From positions 1 to 64,000 of the forward strand of contig CAIVMQ010000054.1 of the NCBI GenBank assembly GCA_903907075.1: a stretch of DNA of 64,000 nucleotides. The letters run 5' to 3'. Position 1 is the stretch's first letter. The number at the start of each line of letters is the position of its first letter. Source of the stretch: an uncultured Bacteroidia bacterium (GTDB lineage Bacteria; Bacteroidota; Bacteroidia; Bacteroidales; Prolixibacteraceae). The position numbers and the translations under genes were made by a program. The notes under the pieces were generated by a model that had not been told where the DNA came from, did no database searches, and saw only the letters and a program-made list of their open reading frames with translations. Below are positions 47,853-58,756 of this stretch, one piece after another.

Positions 47853-49750
47853 AAAAACTTCGCTTAAATTTTAGATCCATGTTGCGACCAATCATTCTCT
47901 CAATCGCAATACTTTTTCTTGGCATGGGTGGCACTTCGTGCGGAAACCACTCTTCTGAGAGTAAAGAGAAACAAAAAGATCAACTCTTGTCCGATTCATT
48001 CTACGATGAGAATGAGGCCGATGATTCACATCAGGTTACGGCTATTCTTATTTCGCCCAAGGAGCCTCATCCGGGAGAGGTATTTCGGGTCATGGCTATT
48101 GGGGGCACTAACATTCGGAAAGGGCAACTCGAAGTAAAAGGCGAGGCAGGTAATTTAGATCCCCGCAAAAGCCGAATCGGGAATGGACTACCCTTTTGGC
48201 GCATCGATGAGTATGTTGCGCCCACGGCAGGAAAATTTCAGGTCTCCTTAGTTTTCGAGAATAAAAAGGTTGCCAATCATCAATTCACAGTAACAGCGAA
48301 ACCTTCTGCATCAGCTTCAAAATCGATCTGGCAGACAGAGTTATCATGGAGTGCAGAAACTGAGGCATTTTATGCCGCATGGGTAAACTCCCTATTTTAT
48401 GAGGCCGATGAGAGTGCCTCCTGGAAGGCACTTCACGAGGTGATGTATAACAAGGATCGGAACTTCCTTTACAACCATCTTGGACTCAACGAGGATAACC
48501 CTGCCGAAAAAACACGCGTCTTGATGCAACCCGATTGTGCAGACAACCCATTTTATATGAGGGCCTATTTCGCATGGAAAATAGGGCTCCCCTTTGGATA
48601 TCACGAATGTGATCGGGGCAGCCTGGGACGACCACCCAAAGCGGGCAGATGGATAACCAATGATACTCCCTCGTCAAAAACACAAGCTGTACTTGCATTT
48701 AATTCATTTATTCGAAGGGTAATGGATGGTGTTCATTCAGGGACAGCCAGAACAGCACTAAATAGTGAAGATACCGACTATTACCCTGTCGCCTTGAACA
48801 GAAAATCGTTACGGCCGGGAACAGTCTTTGCCGATCCCTATGGTCATACCCTAACGATTGTCCGATGGATTCCTCAAACATCAGGGCATCCCGGAACACT
48901 CCTTTCTGTTGATGCTCAACCCGATGGTACAGTAGCGATTAAACGATTTTGGAAAGGGAATTTTCTCTTCTCCACGACAGAGGTTATCGGAGAACCCGGA
49001 TTTAAGGCTTTTCGTCCCATCAGAATCAATAAGGGACAGCCTGACCTGCTGAGAAATTTGGAGCTAACCCCCAAATCTGGGTTTACCGGCTTCGCATTAG
49101 AGCAAAAAGGGATGTCAAGTGAAATATTCTATCATACCATGGATCGGATTATTAATCCGAAGCCTCTCGATCCTGAGATTGCTCTCCTGGACCTGATACA
49201 AGCACTTTATGAGCAGCTTTTGGTTCGGATTAATTCGGTAAGCGTAGGGGAGAATTATATGCAAACTCATCCCGGTGTTATCATTCCAATGCCTGCAAAA
49301 GTAACAGGTGTTTTTCAGGCAGGCGGACAATGGGAAGATTTCTCAACGCCAAACCGTGATCTAAGACTACTGATTGCTATTGATGCAATCCTTGAATTTC
49401 CCGACAGAGTGCGCAAGAACCCCGAAGATTTTGAAAAAACAGCGCTCCAGTCTCCCGAAAAACTACAAAAGCATCTTGAGACTATCTTATCACAAAAATT
49501 AGCCGAGTTAACCATTACCTATGTTCGTTCTAATGGGACCTCACAAACACTAGCACTCGCGGAGGTACTCAAAAGAAGGGAGGCCTTCGAGATGGGCTAT
49601 AATCCAAACGATGGAACAGAAATAAGATGGGGAGCTCCGGAAGGGAGTGAAGAGCGATCAACCTGCAAACGACATGCCCCTAATAATCAGCTCGAAACGA
49701 TGCGCTCAACTCGTAGTTGGTTCCATAAAAGATTGCATCCACCAACCTAA
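47849..49750 (+). CDS. Large lipoprotein with NlpC/P60-like Cys/His signature
   Basis: LFLGMGGTSCGNHSSES lipobox; PDCADNPFYMRAYFAWKIGLPFG and DPYGHTLTIVRW; ATGA overlap with preceding gene. Confidence 0.6.
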   Translation: MKKLRLNFRSMLRPIILSIAILFLGMGGTSCGNHSSESKEKQKDQLLSDSFYDENEADDSHQVTAILISPKEPHPGEVFRVMAIGGTNIRKGQLEVKGEAGNLDPRKSRIGNGLPFWRIDEYVAPTAGKFQVSLVFENKKVANHQFTVTAKPSASASKSIWQTELSWSAETEAFYAAWVNSLFYEADESASWKALHEVMYNKDRNFLYNHLGLNEDNPAEKTRVLMQPDCADNPFYMRAYFAWKIGLPFGYHECDRGSLGRPPKAGRWITNDTPSSKTQAVLAFNSFIRRVMDGVHSGTARTALNSEDTDYYPVALNRKSLRPGTVFADPYGHTLTIVRWIPQTSGHPGTLLSVDAQPDGTVAIKRFWKGNFLFSTTEVIGEPGFKAFRPIRINKGQPDLLRNLELTPKSGFTGFALEQKGMSSEIFYHTMDRIINPKPLDPEIALLDLIQALYEQLLVRINSVSVGENYMQTHPGVIIPMPAKVTGVFQAGGQWEDFSTPNRDLRLLIAIDAILEFPDRVRKNPEDFEKTALQSPEKLQKHLETILSQKLAELTITYVRSNGTSQTLALAEVLKRREAFEMGYNPNDGTEIRWGAPEGSEERSTCKRHAPNNQLETMRSTRSWFHKRLHPPT

Positions 49751-49975
49751 ACAGAGTCTGCAATAAAACAGATTTTACAGAATACATTTAGCAAATCGTC
49801 CTTGGGAATTCACTAAAATTCGTATTTTTACCTAAACTAACAAAGAGTACAGAGTTCCAAGCTATCAACCGCCAAGAGATCCTTTTTAAATGATCGGATT
49901 CCGACCTGCTAAAAGATCCTAGGCTAATGCGCACGTTTTGTTGCCAAAATAATTACATTTTCTAACTATTTAATA

Positions 49976-52219
49976 ATGAAGCTTATTATTCTCATTATTG
50001 CTGTTTTCTTCATTACATCGATTAATGGACAATCAGTATCTAACCTGCCAATCTGGGATAAACAACAAGCAACACTAAACGGCGATTGGCTTTTGAGCAA
50101 AAACGGATCTAAATCGGCCATCTACATAACTCAGAATAATAAGCTGGTATTCTCCAACGGCCTGGTTTCGCGTACCTTCTCTTTAGCCCCCAATGGTGCT
50201 ACGGTAGGTCTTGAACTATTAACTAACGATCAATCATTTCTGCGATCGGTAAGACCTGAAGGTGAGGTGGAGATAAATGGAATGAGATTGAATATTGGTG
50301 GGCTCACGGGTCAACCGATACAAAATTACCTTTTACCCGAATGGCTTGAAACGATGAAGAGTGATCCATCGGCCTTCCAACTGGTCAATTATGCAATGAC
50401 AGAGGTCAAAGCCCGATTCCCCTGGAAAAAACGAAAAGAGTGGATGTCGAAAGAGCTGCCGTGGCCTCTACCCGGAAAGGAGTTGGTATTTACCTACAAG
50501 CTCAACGCTGCCGCCATCACACTAATTGCAGCTAAATATTTGAAAAACGAAAACCTTGAATATCTCAAGGCCATTAGTGCCGAAGTTCATTATGAGCTGT
50601 ATGATGGGATGCCGGTATTTTCGAAATGGATACGCATCGTCAATCAATCAGCAGCCGAAATAACTATTAACACCTTTAAGAGTGAGATCCTGGCAGCTAC
50701 GGAATCTGAGAGTGCTGTCGACACGAAGAAGAAATGGGAGCTTCCAAATATCACCGTAGAATCGGATTATAATTTCGGTGGTATGACCAACGAATCTCTT
50801 TATCGCTCGAGTATTGCCTGGAATATCGACACGCTCTACAAGACGCAGGTGAGCTATGAACGGACAACTCCGTGTCTTCTTGAGGCATATCCCAAATACG
50901 GACCAGATCAGAAAATCCAAAGTGGCCAGTCGTTCGAATCGTTTCGGATATGGGAACTTATTCATTCGAGCTGGGATCGGGAGTACAAGAGCTTAGAGCA
51001 TCGTCGAATGTTGCGGGCGCTGGCTCCCTGGACGACAGAAAATCCAATCCTGATGCATGTAAGTGGCTCGCAAGATGAGCCGGTGAAAAAAGCGATCGAT
51101 CAATGTGTTGAGGTGGGCTTTGAGATGGTAATTATGACTTTTGGAAGTGGCTTTGACGTCGAGAATGAGACACCCCAGAATCTGGATCGCATGAAAAAAC
51201 TCGCCGATTATGCCCATTCTAAAGGAATTGCCTTAGGGGGATATTCGTTGCTGGCAAGCCGTCAAGTGGGAGGTGGCGATGATGTAGTCATGCCCAATGG
51301 AATGAGCCCCACATTCGGAAATTCACCCTGTTTAGAAAGTAAATGGGGAATAAATTATTTCAGACAGCTCTATAATTTCTATGAAAAAACCGGCCTCGAC
51401 ATCCTTGAACACGACGGTTCTTATCCCGGTGATATCTGTATCTCCAAAGAGCATCCGGGCCATCGCGGATTAGAAGACTCCCAATGGAATCAGTTTCAAA
51501 GGATAACGAACTTTTATAAGTGGTGTCGTGAGAAAGGGATCTATCTCAATGTTCCCGATTATTATTTCTTAAGTGGCAGCAATAAAACGGGAATGGGTTA
51601 TCGCGAAACCAATTGGTCGCTACCCCGCGCACAGCAAGAGATCATTGAGCGACAAAATATTTACGATGGCACCTGGGATAAAACACCGTCGATGGGTTGG
51701 ATGTTTGTGCCGCTCGTAGAATACCAGGGTGGCGGAGATCAGGCGACCATCGAACCACTCAAAGACCACCTACCACATTATGCTCAGCGGCTGGCCAACC
51801 TCTTTGGTGCCGGCGTGCAGGCTTGTTATCGCGGTCCACAGCTTTACGATGTTCCAGAAACAAAAGCTATCGTAGCCAAATGGGTGGCCTTCTACAAAAA
51901 ACACCGTCAGATTCTCGATGGGGATATTATCCATATCCGTCGTCCCGATGGTCGCGACTATGATGCTATTTTGCATGTCGACCCTGCTGGAACAGAAAAA
52001 GGGCTGCTGATGGTTTACAATCCATTAGACATCGCGATAACACGAACAATTAGTGTTCCTGTTTATTACACAGGAATAAAAGGAGCAGTTAAAGTTCAGG
52101 AGCAGGAGGATCAATCCAAAATTTCTACGATTCGAATAATTTCTGATGGGCTTAGCGATAAGGCAACACTAACGATCAACATCCCGGCAAAAGGGTTTAC
52201 TTATTTTATTTTAAAGTAG
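49976..52219 (+). CDS. Secreted glycoside hydrolase, GH27/GH36-like (alpha-galactosidase-type TIM barrel)
   Basis: Signal peptide; N-terminal beta-sandwich; barrel with TGLDILEHDGSYPGD and KGIYLNVPDYYF. Confidence 0.6.
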   Translation: MKLIILIIAVFFITSINGQSVSNLPIWDKQQATLNGDWLLSKNGSKSAIYITQNNKLVFSNGLVSRTFSLAPNGATVGLELLTNDQSFLRSVRPEGEVEINGMRLNIGGLTGQPIQNYLLPEWLETMKSDPSAFQLVNYAMTEVKARFPWKKRKEWMSKELPWPLPGKELVFTYKLNAAAITLIAAKYLKNENLEYLKAISAEVHYELYDGMPVFSKWIRIVNQSAAEITINTFKSEILAATESESAVDTKKKWELPNITVESDYNFGGMTNESLYRSSIAWNIDTLYKTQVSYERTTPCLLEAYPKYGPDQKIQSGQSFESFRIWELIHSSWDREYKSLEHRRMLRALAPWTTENPILMHVSGSQDEPVKKAIDQCVEVGFEMVIMTFGSGFDVENETPQNLDRMKKLADYAHSKGIALGGYSLLASRQVGGGDDVVMPNGMSPTFGNSPCLESKWGINYFRQLYNFYEKTGLDILEHDGSYPGDICISKEHPGHRGLEDSQWNQFQRITNFYKWCREKGIYLNVPDYYFLSGSNKTGMGYRETNWSLPRAQQEIIERQNIYDGTWDKTPSMGWMFVPLVEYQGGGDQATIEPLKDHLPHYAQRLANLFGAGVQACYRGPQLYDVPETKAIVAKWVAFYKKHRQILDGDIIHIRRPDGRDYDAILHVDPAGTEKGLLMVYNPLDIAITRTISVPVYYTGIKGAVKVQEQEDQSKISTIRIISDGLSDKATLTINIPAKGFTYFILK

Positions 52220-52242
52220 TAAATCAACCATTTCAAAAAAAA

Positions 52243-53541
52243 ATGAAAAGAAATATCCGCCTGGTCACGATAGTATATTTTCTGTTTATTGCATTTACGA
52301 ATAAAGCGGTGGCTGCAGAACACCTCGTTTTGCATGGTGAACCGGTGGCTAAAACGATCCTTTGGGTGTCGTGCGACCTTCCAGATTTTAACACAGACCA
52401 TCAAATCGTCTGGTCAATTTCCAATTCCCGGGATGGAAACTGGAAAGCATTGCCTGGAATAAATAGCCCTGAAATTGTATTGCTCACGGCTTATGAAGGG
52501 AAATATCTCAGATGTGATGTGAGAATACACCAAAATGATCCAAATTCTAAATTGCTTAGCGTAACTACTGACTCACCAGTTGTAATTAAAGGTAATCCCA
52601 ATACCGATTGGTTTCGGAATGCCGGTGTCGGTGTGATGCTTCATTTTCTGAAAGCCGTTTTTGCACCGAATGGAGGTTCTGCGGAGTATAATGAAGTCGT
52701 AACTAATTTTGATGTAGACCATTTTGCAGAAGACTGTAAACAAGCCGGAGCCAATTTTGTGATGTTTGCCTTGGGTCAGAACGATGGCTATTATTGTTCC
52801 CCTAATCATGCCTATGATTCAATCGTGGGTGTTGCGCCAGGCGAGCTTTGCAGTAAACGCGATTTACCTGCCGATCTGTTTAAGGCATTGGATAAACGCG
52901 GGATAAGAATGATGCTTTATCTTCCGGGTAATCCGCCAATTAAAAATAAACTCGTTGACAAAAAATTTAAATACACGTTTGGGAAGGATTCACCGACGTC
53001 CCAATTTACCCAAGCTTGTTGGGAAGCTGTTATCCGCGAATGGAGCCTGCGCTATGGGACGAACCTCTCCGGCTGGTGGTTCGATGGTTTGTACAGAGGG
53101 GGAATCATCGAAACTCGTTCAGACATGAGCCTCAAACATAATATCAGCACCCATACCCTGGCTGCGAAAGCTGGAAATCAGAACAGCATCATAACCTATA
53201 ATTATGGGGTCAATACGATTCAATCGGACTCCCCGTATGATGATTACAGTGCCGGAGAAGAGGGAAGAATTGTGCAGGTGCCTGAAAAACGTTGGGTTGT
53301 CGACGGGGTACAATGGTTCCTGTTTACCTATCTGGGTGAAAACTGGGGACAAGGGGGGATGCGGTTTCAAACCTCAGATTTAGTTAGCTGGTCTCAAAAA
53401 GTTTTTACCAACGAAGGAGTGCTTTGTTTTGATATCCAAGCAGATAAATTTGGAACGGTTAACCCTAATCATATCCAACAGGTTCAAGCAGTAAGAAAAG
53501 CATTTGATAAATCAGTATCTGAACGTCAATCAATAAAATAA
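52243..53541 (+). CDS. Secreted GH29-like (alpha-L-fucosidase-like) protein, divergent active site
   Basis: FRNAGVGVMLHFLKAVF, DHFAEDCKQAGANFVMFALGQNDGYYCSPN, LSGWWFDGLYRGG. Confidence 0.65.
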   Translation: MKRNIRLVTIVYFLFIAFTNKAVAAEHLVLHGEPVAKTILWVSCDLPDFNTDHQIVWSISNSRDGNWKALPGINSPEIVLLTAYEGKYLRCDVRIHQNDPNSKLLSVTTDSPVVIKGNPNTDWFRNAGVGVMLHFLKAVFAPNGGSAEYNEVVTNFDVDHFAEDCKQAGANFVMFALGQNDGYYCSPNHAYDSIVGVAPGELCSKRDLPADLFKALDKRGIRMMLYLPGNPPIKNKLVDKKFKYTFGKDSPTSQFTQACWEAVIREWSLRYGTNLSGWWFDGLYRGGIIETRSDMSLKHNISTHTLAAKAGNQNSIITYNYGVNTIQSDSPYDDYSAGEEGRIVQVPEKRWVVDGVQWFLFTYLGENWGQGGMRFQTSDLVSWSQKVFTNEGVLCFDIQADKFGTVNPNHIQQVQAVRKAFDKSVSERQSIK

Positions 53542-53549
53542 GTTAAACT

Positions 53550-54851
53550 ATGAATAAGACTTTAGGTCATTGGAATGGATTGGCTATAATCATATCCTTA
53601 CTATTTACCAGCTGTGTTCCGGCAACCAGAGAATCAGAAAATAGCTTTTCGATATCGAGCATTGGGGAATTTTTTAAAGCACCTCCCAAGGGTGTAAAAT
53701 CCAGGTGGATAAGTCCCGAAAATCCGACCGGAGAAAAAGGGAAAGGTGGGATCACCAATAAAGGGGCGAAAGGAAATGCCTTTTTCATCATTGCGCCCGG
53801 CGAAAAGAAAGAGCTATTTAATGTTAAAGGGGCAGGGATCATAAACAGGATGTGGTTAAGCGGCACTATTGGCATAAATGCGATTCAGCGCAGAGCCGTC
53901 CGTATCGACATGTATTGGGATGGAGTTGCCAAACCGGCAGTCTCAGCGCCGGTTGGCGATTTCTTCGGAATTGGACTTGGTATGACCGCCAACTATGACA
54001 ATGCCCTCTTCTCAAGCCCCGAAGGCCGTTCCTTTAATTTCACGATCCCAATGCCTTTTCGTACCTCGGCGTTGATCACCCTAACCAACGAGTCGACAGA
54101 GGAGGCGTGGGTATGGTACGACATTAATTATCTTGAGGTTGAGAAAATTCCTGAAGATGCTATGTATTTTCACACCTTTTGGAACCGGAACCTTAAAACC
54201 ACTCTCGGAGAGGATTATGTGATCTTACCCAAAGTTGAAGGGACAGGCAGGTACCTGGGAGCCAATATTGGTGTGATTGGAGATGCCGTTTATCGGGGAA
54301 CCTGGTTCGGCGAAGGGGAGGCAAAAATTTACCTCGACGGAGATAAGGATCATCCTTCGCTGGTTGGAACCGGAACAGAGGATTTTATTGGTTCAGGATG
54401 GGGACAGGGTGAATATGCCTCGCGTTCTTTCGGATCCCTTATTTCAGATCGTGACAGTGATATCTATGCTTTTTATCGTTACCACATTTCCGACCCGATC
54501 TATTTCCATGAGGATTGTAAAGTCACAATTCAGCAGATGGGTAGTGCAGATAAAGATAAGCTCCTTAAGATTAAAGCAAAAGGTGGGGCTTTCATTCCGG
54601 TCTGGGTATTAGGGAAAGATGGCCAAAGAACCTATCAGCGAGGGTTACTTGATGAGGCGAATCCTCCAAAACTAGAAGATTCCGAATTCCCACTTACATC
54701 AACTAATTATTACAGAAGCGATGATGTATCGGCTACAGCCTATTTCTACCTCAATAAACCGGAAAATAATCTCCCTGAACTTCCGCCTCTTGCGTTAAGA
54801 ATTCAGGATATTGATAAACGTGTGGTTAAAGTTTTACGCCCTAAGAAATAA
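53550..54851 (+). CDS. DUF2961 protein (glycoside hydrolase family 172)
   Basis: GAGIINRMWLSG, VRIDMYWDGVAKPAVSAPVGDFFGIG, PSLVGTGTEDFIGSGWG. Confidence 0.88.
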   Translation: MNKTLGHWNGLAIIISLLFTSCVPATRESENSFSISSIGEFFKAPPKGVKSRWISPENPTGEKGKGGITNKGAKGNAFFIIAPGEKKELFNVKGAGIINRMWLSGTIGINAIQRRAVRIDMYWDGVAKPAVSAPVGDFFGIGLGMTANYDNALFSSPEGRSFNFTIPMPFRTSALITLTNESTEEAWVWYDINYLEVEKIPEDAMYFHTFWNRNLKTTLGEDYVILPKVEGTGRYLGANIGVIGDAVYRGTWFGEGEAKIYLDGDKDHPSLVGTGTEDFIGSGWGQGEYASRSFGSLISDRDSDIYAFYRYHISDPIYFHEDCKVTIQQMGSADKDKLLKIKAKGGAFIPVWVLGKDGQRTYQRGLLDEANPPKLEDSEFPLTSTNYYRSDDVSATAYFYLNKPENNLPELPPLALRIQDIDKRVVKVLRPKK

Positions 54852-54860
54852 TATAACAGT

Positions 54861-56234
54861 ATGCCAAAGATTCTCACAACCCTATTACTCATAGTTTCAC
54901 TATTCGCTTTTGCTTTAGGTAAGGAGCACAACCAAGTACGCCCTTCAAAGGTTCAATTAGAATGGGCCGATTCAGAAATCGGAGCCTTAATACACTTCGA
55001 CATGCCTGTATTTGAGCCCGCTTATGACTTTCGAAAAGATTGGAACTACCATCCTGATCTTTCTATCTTTAATCCGAAGAATCTCAATACTGACCAGTGG
55101 ATAAAGGCAGCCAAATCTGCCGGTGCCACTTATGTCGTTTTAGTTGCCAAGCATTGCAGTGGCTTTAGTCTCTGGCCCACCAAAGCCCACTCCTATAGCG
55201 TAAAAAATACTCCCTGGCAGAATGGAAAGGGAGATATTGTCAAAGATTTTATCGCCTCTTGCAAAAAATTTGGTGTTAAGCCAGGAATTTATGCGAGTAC
55301 GACAGCAAACGGCTATCTCAAGGTAGATAATCCGGGCAAAGTTGTTTCGGGTGATCCGGCAGAGCAGAAAAAATACAATGCGATCGTAGAGATGCAGCTG
55401 CATGAACTCTGGGAAAATTATGGTCCACTCGCCGAAGTATGGTTCGACGGCGGTGTTTTACCTATCGAGAAAGGGGGCTTCGATGTGCTGGGGATGTTGC
55501 AGAAATATCAGCCTCAGGCGATTGCATTTCAGGGTCCTTACGGTTATGAGAATAATATCCGTTGGGTTGGAAACGAGGAGGGGGTTGCGCCATATCCCTG
55601 CTGGGCAAGGGCCGACTCAACCACTTCAGCTTCGGGAGTAATCGAAATAAAGGGCCTTAATGGTAATCCCGATGGGTTATTTTGGTGCCCCGGAGAATCC
55701 GATTTTCCACTGCGGCTGAACTCAACATTTCAAGGAGGATGGTTCTGGCATAAAGATCAGGACGATCAGTTACGCAGCCTCACAGAACTCCAGGATAAAT
55801 ACTGCAAGAGTGTTGGGAGAAACACAAATATGCTATTAGGAATTGTAGTCGATACACAGGGGCTTGTTCCTGATTCAGATGTTAAAAGGATGGGTGAATT
55901 TGGGAAGATGATTCGCCAAAGCTTCTCCAATCCTGTTGCATCGACATCGGGTGAAGGAACCTCGTTTGAGTTAAAATTAAAATCGCATCAGCAGTTATCC
56001 TCTATCGTGATTATGGAAAATATCGCCCAGGGGGAACGTGTAAGGGAATATGAACTTTATGGTAAGCAAGATGGACAATGGATATTGATCTCTGCCGGCA
56101 CCAATATTGGTCATAAACGGATTGAAAGGGTCAGTGGAGCCTATGATGCGATCAAACTTTCGATCCTTAAATCGGAGGCAACACCCATAATCCGAAAACT
56201 TACCTGCTTTGGCAATACTAAAATTCAGAACTAA
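54861..56234 (+). CDS. Alpha-L-fucosidase (GH29) with C-terminal beta-sandwich
   Basis: LEWADSEIGALIHFDM, YVVLVAKHCSGFSLWPTKAHSYSVKNTPW, LAEVWFDGG. Confidence 0.85.
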   Translation: MPKILTTLLLIVSLFAFALGKEHNQVRPSKVQLEWADSEIGALIHFDMPVFEPAYDFRKDWNYHPDLSIFNPKNLNTDQWIKAAKSAGATYVVLVAKHCSGFSLWPTKAHSYSVKNTPWQNGKGDIVKDFIASCKKFGVKPGIYASTTANGYLKVDNPGKVVSGDPAEQKKYNAIVEMQLHELWENYGPLAEVWFDGGVLPIEKGGFDVLGMLQKYQPQAIAFQGPYGYENNIRWVGNEEGVAPYPCWARADSTTSASGVIEIKGLNGNPDGLFWCPGESDFPLRLNSTFQGGWFWHKDQDDQLRSLTELQDKYCKSVGRNTNMLLGIVVDTQGLVPDSDVKRMGEFGKMIRQSFSNPVASTSGEGTSFELKLKSHQQLSSIVIMENIAQGERVREYELYGKQDGQWILISAGTNIGHKRIERVSGAYDAIKLSILKSEATPIIRKLTCFGNTKIQN

Positions 56235-56251
56235 AAACTAACGAAAAAACG

Positions 56252-57490
56252 ATGAAAATCACATTTATTCTTTCAGCCATTACCGTCATCGGTATGCTGG
56301 CCTCATGCGGTGGAAACAGTAAACAAGAGAAACAATCAACCCCATTTGAAAAAGGAACATTTGGCTACGACTTAGCATTTCTGAGTGCCAAGGATAGTGT
56401 CATTGTCCTAAAAAGCGGAGATGCACAGGTAATTATCTCGCCAAAATATCAGGGTAAAGTATTCACCAGCACCGCCAATGGATTGAATGGGAATAGTGCA
56501 GGGTGGATAAATTACAAGGCGATGAGCTCCGATACTCTTGTGCCTCATATTAATGCTTACGGTGGCGAAGACCGTATGTGGCTTGGACCGGAGGGAGGCC
56601 AATTCTCGATATTCTTTAAACCAGGCACTAAAATGGTGTTTGATAATTGGCAAACCCCATCCGGTTTAGATAGCGAGCCGTGGCAACTACTAGCTCATGA
56701 CTCAGTTACCGTGATCATGCATAAGTCACTTAACCTACAAAACTATTCTGGAACCAGATTTAATATTGAGCTTCACCGTCAGGTAAAATTAATCGGGGCA
56801 GCGGATCTGAATCTCGAACTTGGCATATCGCCCGATCCAACCACAAAATGGGTCGGATTTGAATCAGAGAATACGCTAAAAAATAGCGGCTCAGAAAAAT
56901 GGACACATGAGAATGGGACAATCAATATCTGGATGCTCGCTATGCTAACCCCTTCGCAGAGCGGCGTGGTGGCGATACCCTACATACAGGGCGATGATTC
57001 CGTTTTAGGCAAAGTAGCAACAACCAATTACTTTGGTGAGATTCCTGCTGACAGGATAAAAACCGATAACGGCATCCTCTATTTTAAAGTCGATGGGAAA
57101 CATCGCAGTAAGCTTGGGTTATCTGACAAACGAGCTACCACCTTTGCGGGGAGCTACGATGCGAATAGCCGTATGCTAACAATTCTGCAATTCACCAAAC
57201 CCACGGCCCCATCCGAATATATCAATCAACTCTGGGAGATTCAGAAGGAGCCATTTAAAGGAGATATCATTAATTCATACAATGACGGACCTCTGACTAA
57301 CGGAAGTCAGATGGGCCCTTTTTATGAGATCGAAAGCTCCTCGCCTGCGGCATTTTTAGGTCCAGGCGAAAGCCTAACTCATACCCAAAGGATTTTCCAT
57401 TTTGTAGGAGATGAGACACAGCTAAACCTTATTGCTACTAAGGTTTTAGGTGTGACTGTGACGCAAATTAAATCAGCTTTTGCTAAGTAG
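56252..57490 (+). CDS. Lipoprotein with aldose-epimerase-like beta-sandwich, DUF6786-like
   Basis: GMLASCGGNSKQEK lipobox; INAYGGEDRMWLGPEGGQFSIFFKPG. Confidence 0.6.
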   Translation: MKITFILSAITVIGMLASCGGNSKQEKQSTPFEKGTFGYDLAFLSAKDSVIVLKSGDAQVIISPKYQGKVFTSTANGLNGNSAGWINYKAMSSDTLVPHINAYGGEDRMWLGPEGGQFSIFFKPGTKMVFDNWQTPSGLDSEPWQLLAHDSVTVIMHKSLNLQNYSGTRFNIELHRQVKLIGAADLNLELGISPDPTTKWVGFESENTLKNSGSEKWTHENGTINIWMLAMLTPSQSGVVAIPYIQGDDSVLGKVATTNYFGEIPADRIKTDNGILYFKVDGKHRSKLGLSDKRATTFAGSYDANSRMLTILQFTKPTAPSEYINQLWEIQKEPFKGDIINSYNDGPLTNGSQMGPFYEIESSSPAAFLGPGESLTHTQRIFHFVGDETQLNLIATKVLGVTVTQIKSAFAK

Positions 57491-57808
57491 GCTCGAATAA
57501 ATCAAGTCTTACCGAGCGAACTGCGTACATGAAATAGCATTAAAGATCTGCTTGTCCATGTAAATGTTGAATTCCAAATAATAAAACAATCAAATACGAA
57601 TATTAACTTTAAGGTTACCAATCTGAATCTATAAACTTCAAGAATTTCCCTATTTTCGGAAGATCAAAGCATGGCGTAAAAGGTAATTAAAAGAAATGCC
57701 TCTCTGCGCGGGCCAAAAGTTGACAGAAAAGCAGTTAAGACAGAAGTAAATTGTGTTTCAACCAACGGCATACTTATTCAGAATATCTAAACTATAAAAA
57801 CGGAGCAT

Positions 57809-58744
57809 ATGAAAATTGTTGTAATCGGTGGGACGGGACATATCGGCACGTTTCTGATTCCCCGACTGGTATTGGCAGGGCACGAGGTGATCTGTGTAAG
57901 TCGGCAAAATCGCAAGCCTTATCTTGCTCATGCAGCCTGGGATTTGGTGAGAATGGTTTCCATTAACAGAGACCAGGCAGAGCAAGACACTAATTTTGGT
58001 GCCCAGATTCGTAATTTAAATCCCGATGTGGTTATCGATTTAATTTGTTTCACACGCCAGAGTGCCCAACATTTAGTCGAAGCACTGCAAGGACATATTC
58101 AACATTTTATCCATTGTGGAACAATATGGGTACATGGCCATAGCGAAGTGGTCCCAACTCACGAAAATCAGCAACGAAAACCGATTTGTGAATACGGGAA
58201 AAATAAAGCAGCCATTGAAGAATATTTACTCACGATGGCACGTAAGTCCGGATTTCCAGCTACGCTATTACATCCTGGACATATTGTCGGACCGGGATGG
58301 GTACCTGTCAACCCTATTGGAACAGAGAATCCTGAGGTATTTAAGCTTTTAGCGCAAGGGAAAGAATTGGTTTTACCTAATCTGGGAATGGAGACGCTTC
58401 ACCATGTTCATGCTGATGATGTTGCGGCAGCTTTCTGCAACGCCATGGAAAATCGTAATAATGCGATCGGCGAAAATTTTCATATCGTATCTGAGCAGGC
58501 ACTTACCCTTAGAGGTTATGCAACAGCCATTGCGGCACGATATGGCCAAGAGGCAAAACTTCGCTTCTTGCCGTGGGAAGAGTGGAAACTAACGGTTAGT
58601 GAATCTGAAGCAGAAGAGACATGGGACCATATTGCTCATAGTCCTAACTGCAGCATTGAAAAAGCGAAACGACTGATCAATTACAAGCCACGATATACAT
58701 CCCTACAAGCTATTGAAGAGGCCCTTAATCATATAATCAATTAA
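57809..58744 (+). CDS. NAD(P)-dependent epimerase/dehydratase family protein
   Basis: KIVVIGGTGHIGTFLIPRLVLAGHEV; YGKNKAAIEEYL; LHPGHIVGPGW. Confidence 0.85.
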   Translation: MKIVVIGGTGHIGTFLIPRLVLAGHEVICVSRQNRKPYLAHAAWDLVRMVSINRDQAEQDTNFGAQIRNLNPDVVIDLICFTRQSAQHLVEALQGHIQHFIHCGTIWVHGHSEVVPTHENQQRKPICEYGKNKAAIEEYLLTMARKSGFPATLLHPGHIVGPGWVPVNPIGTENPEVFKLLAQGKELVLPNLGMETLHHVHADDVAAAFCNAMENRNNAIGENFHIVSEQALTLRGYATAIAARYGQEAKLRFLPWEEWKLTVSESEAEETWDHIAHSPNCSIEKAKRLINYKPRYTSLQAIEEALNHIIN

Positions 58745-58756
58745 CATTTTTCCATT

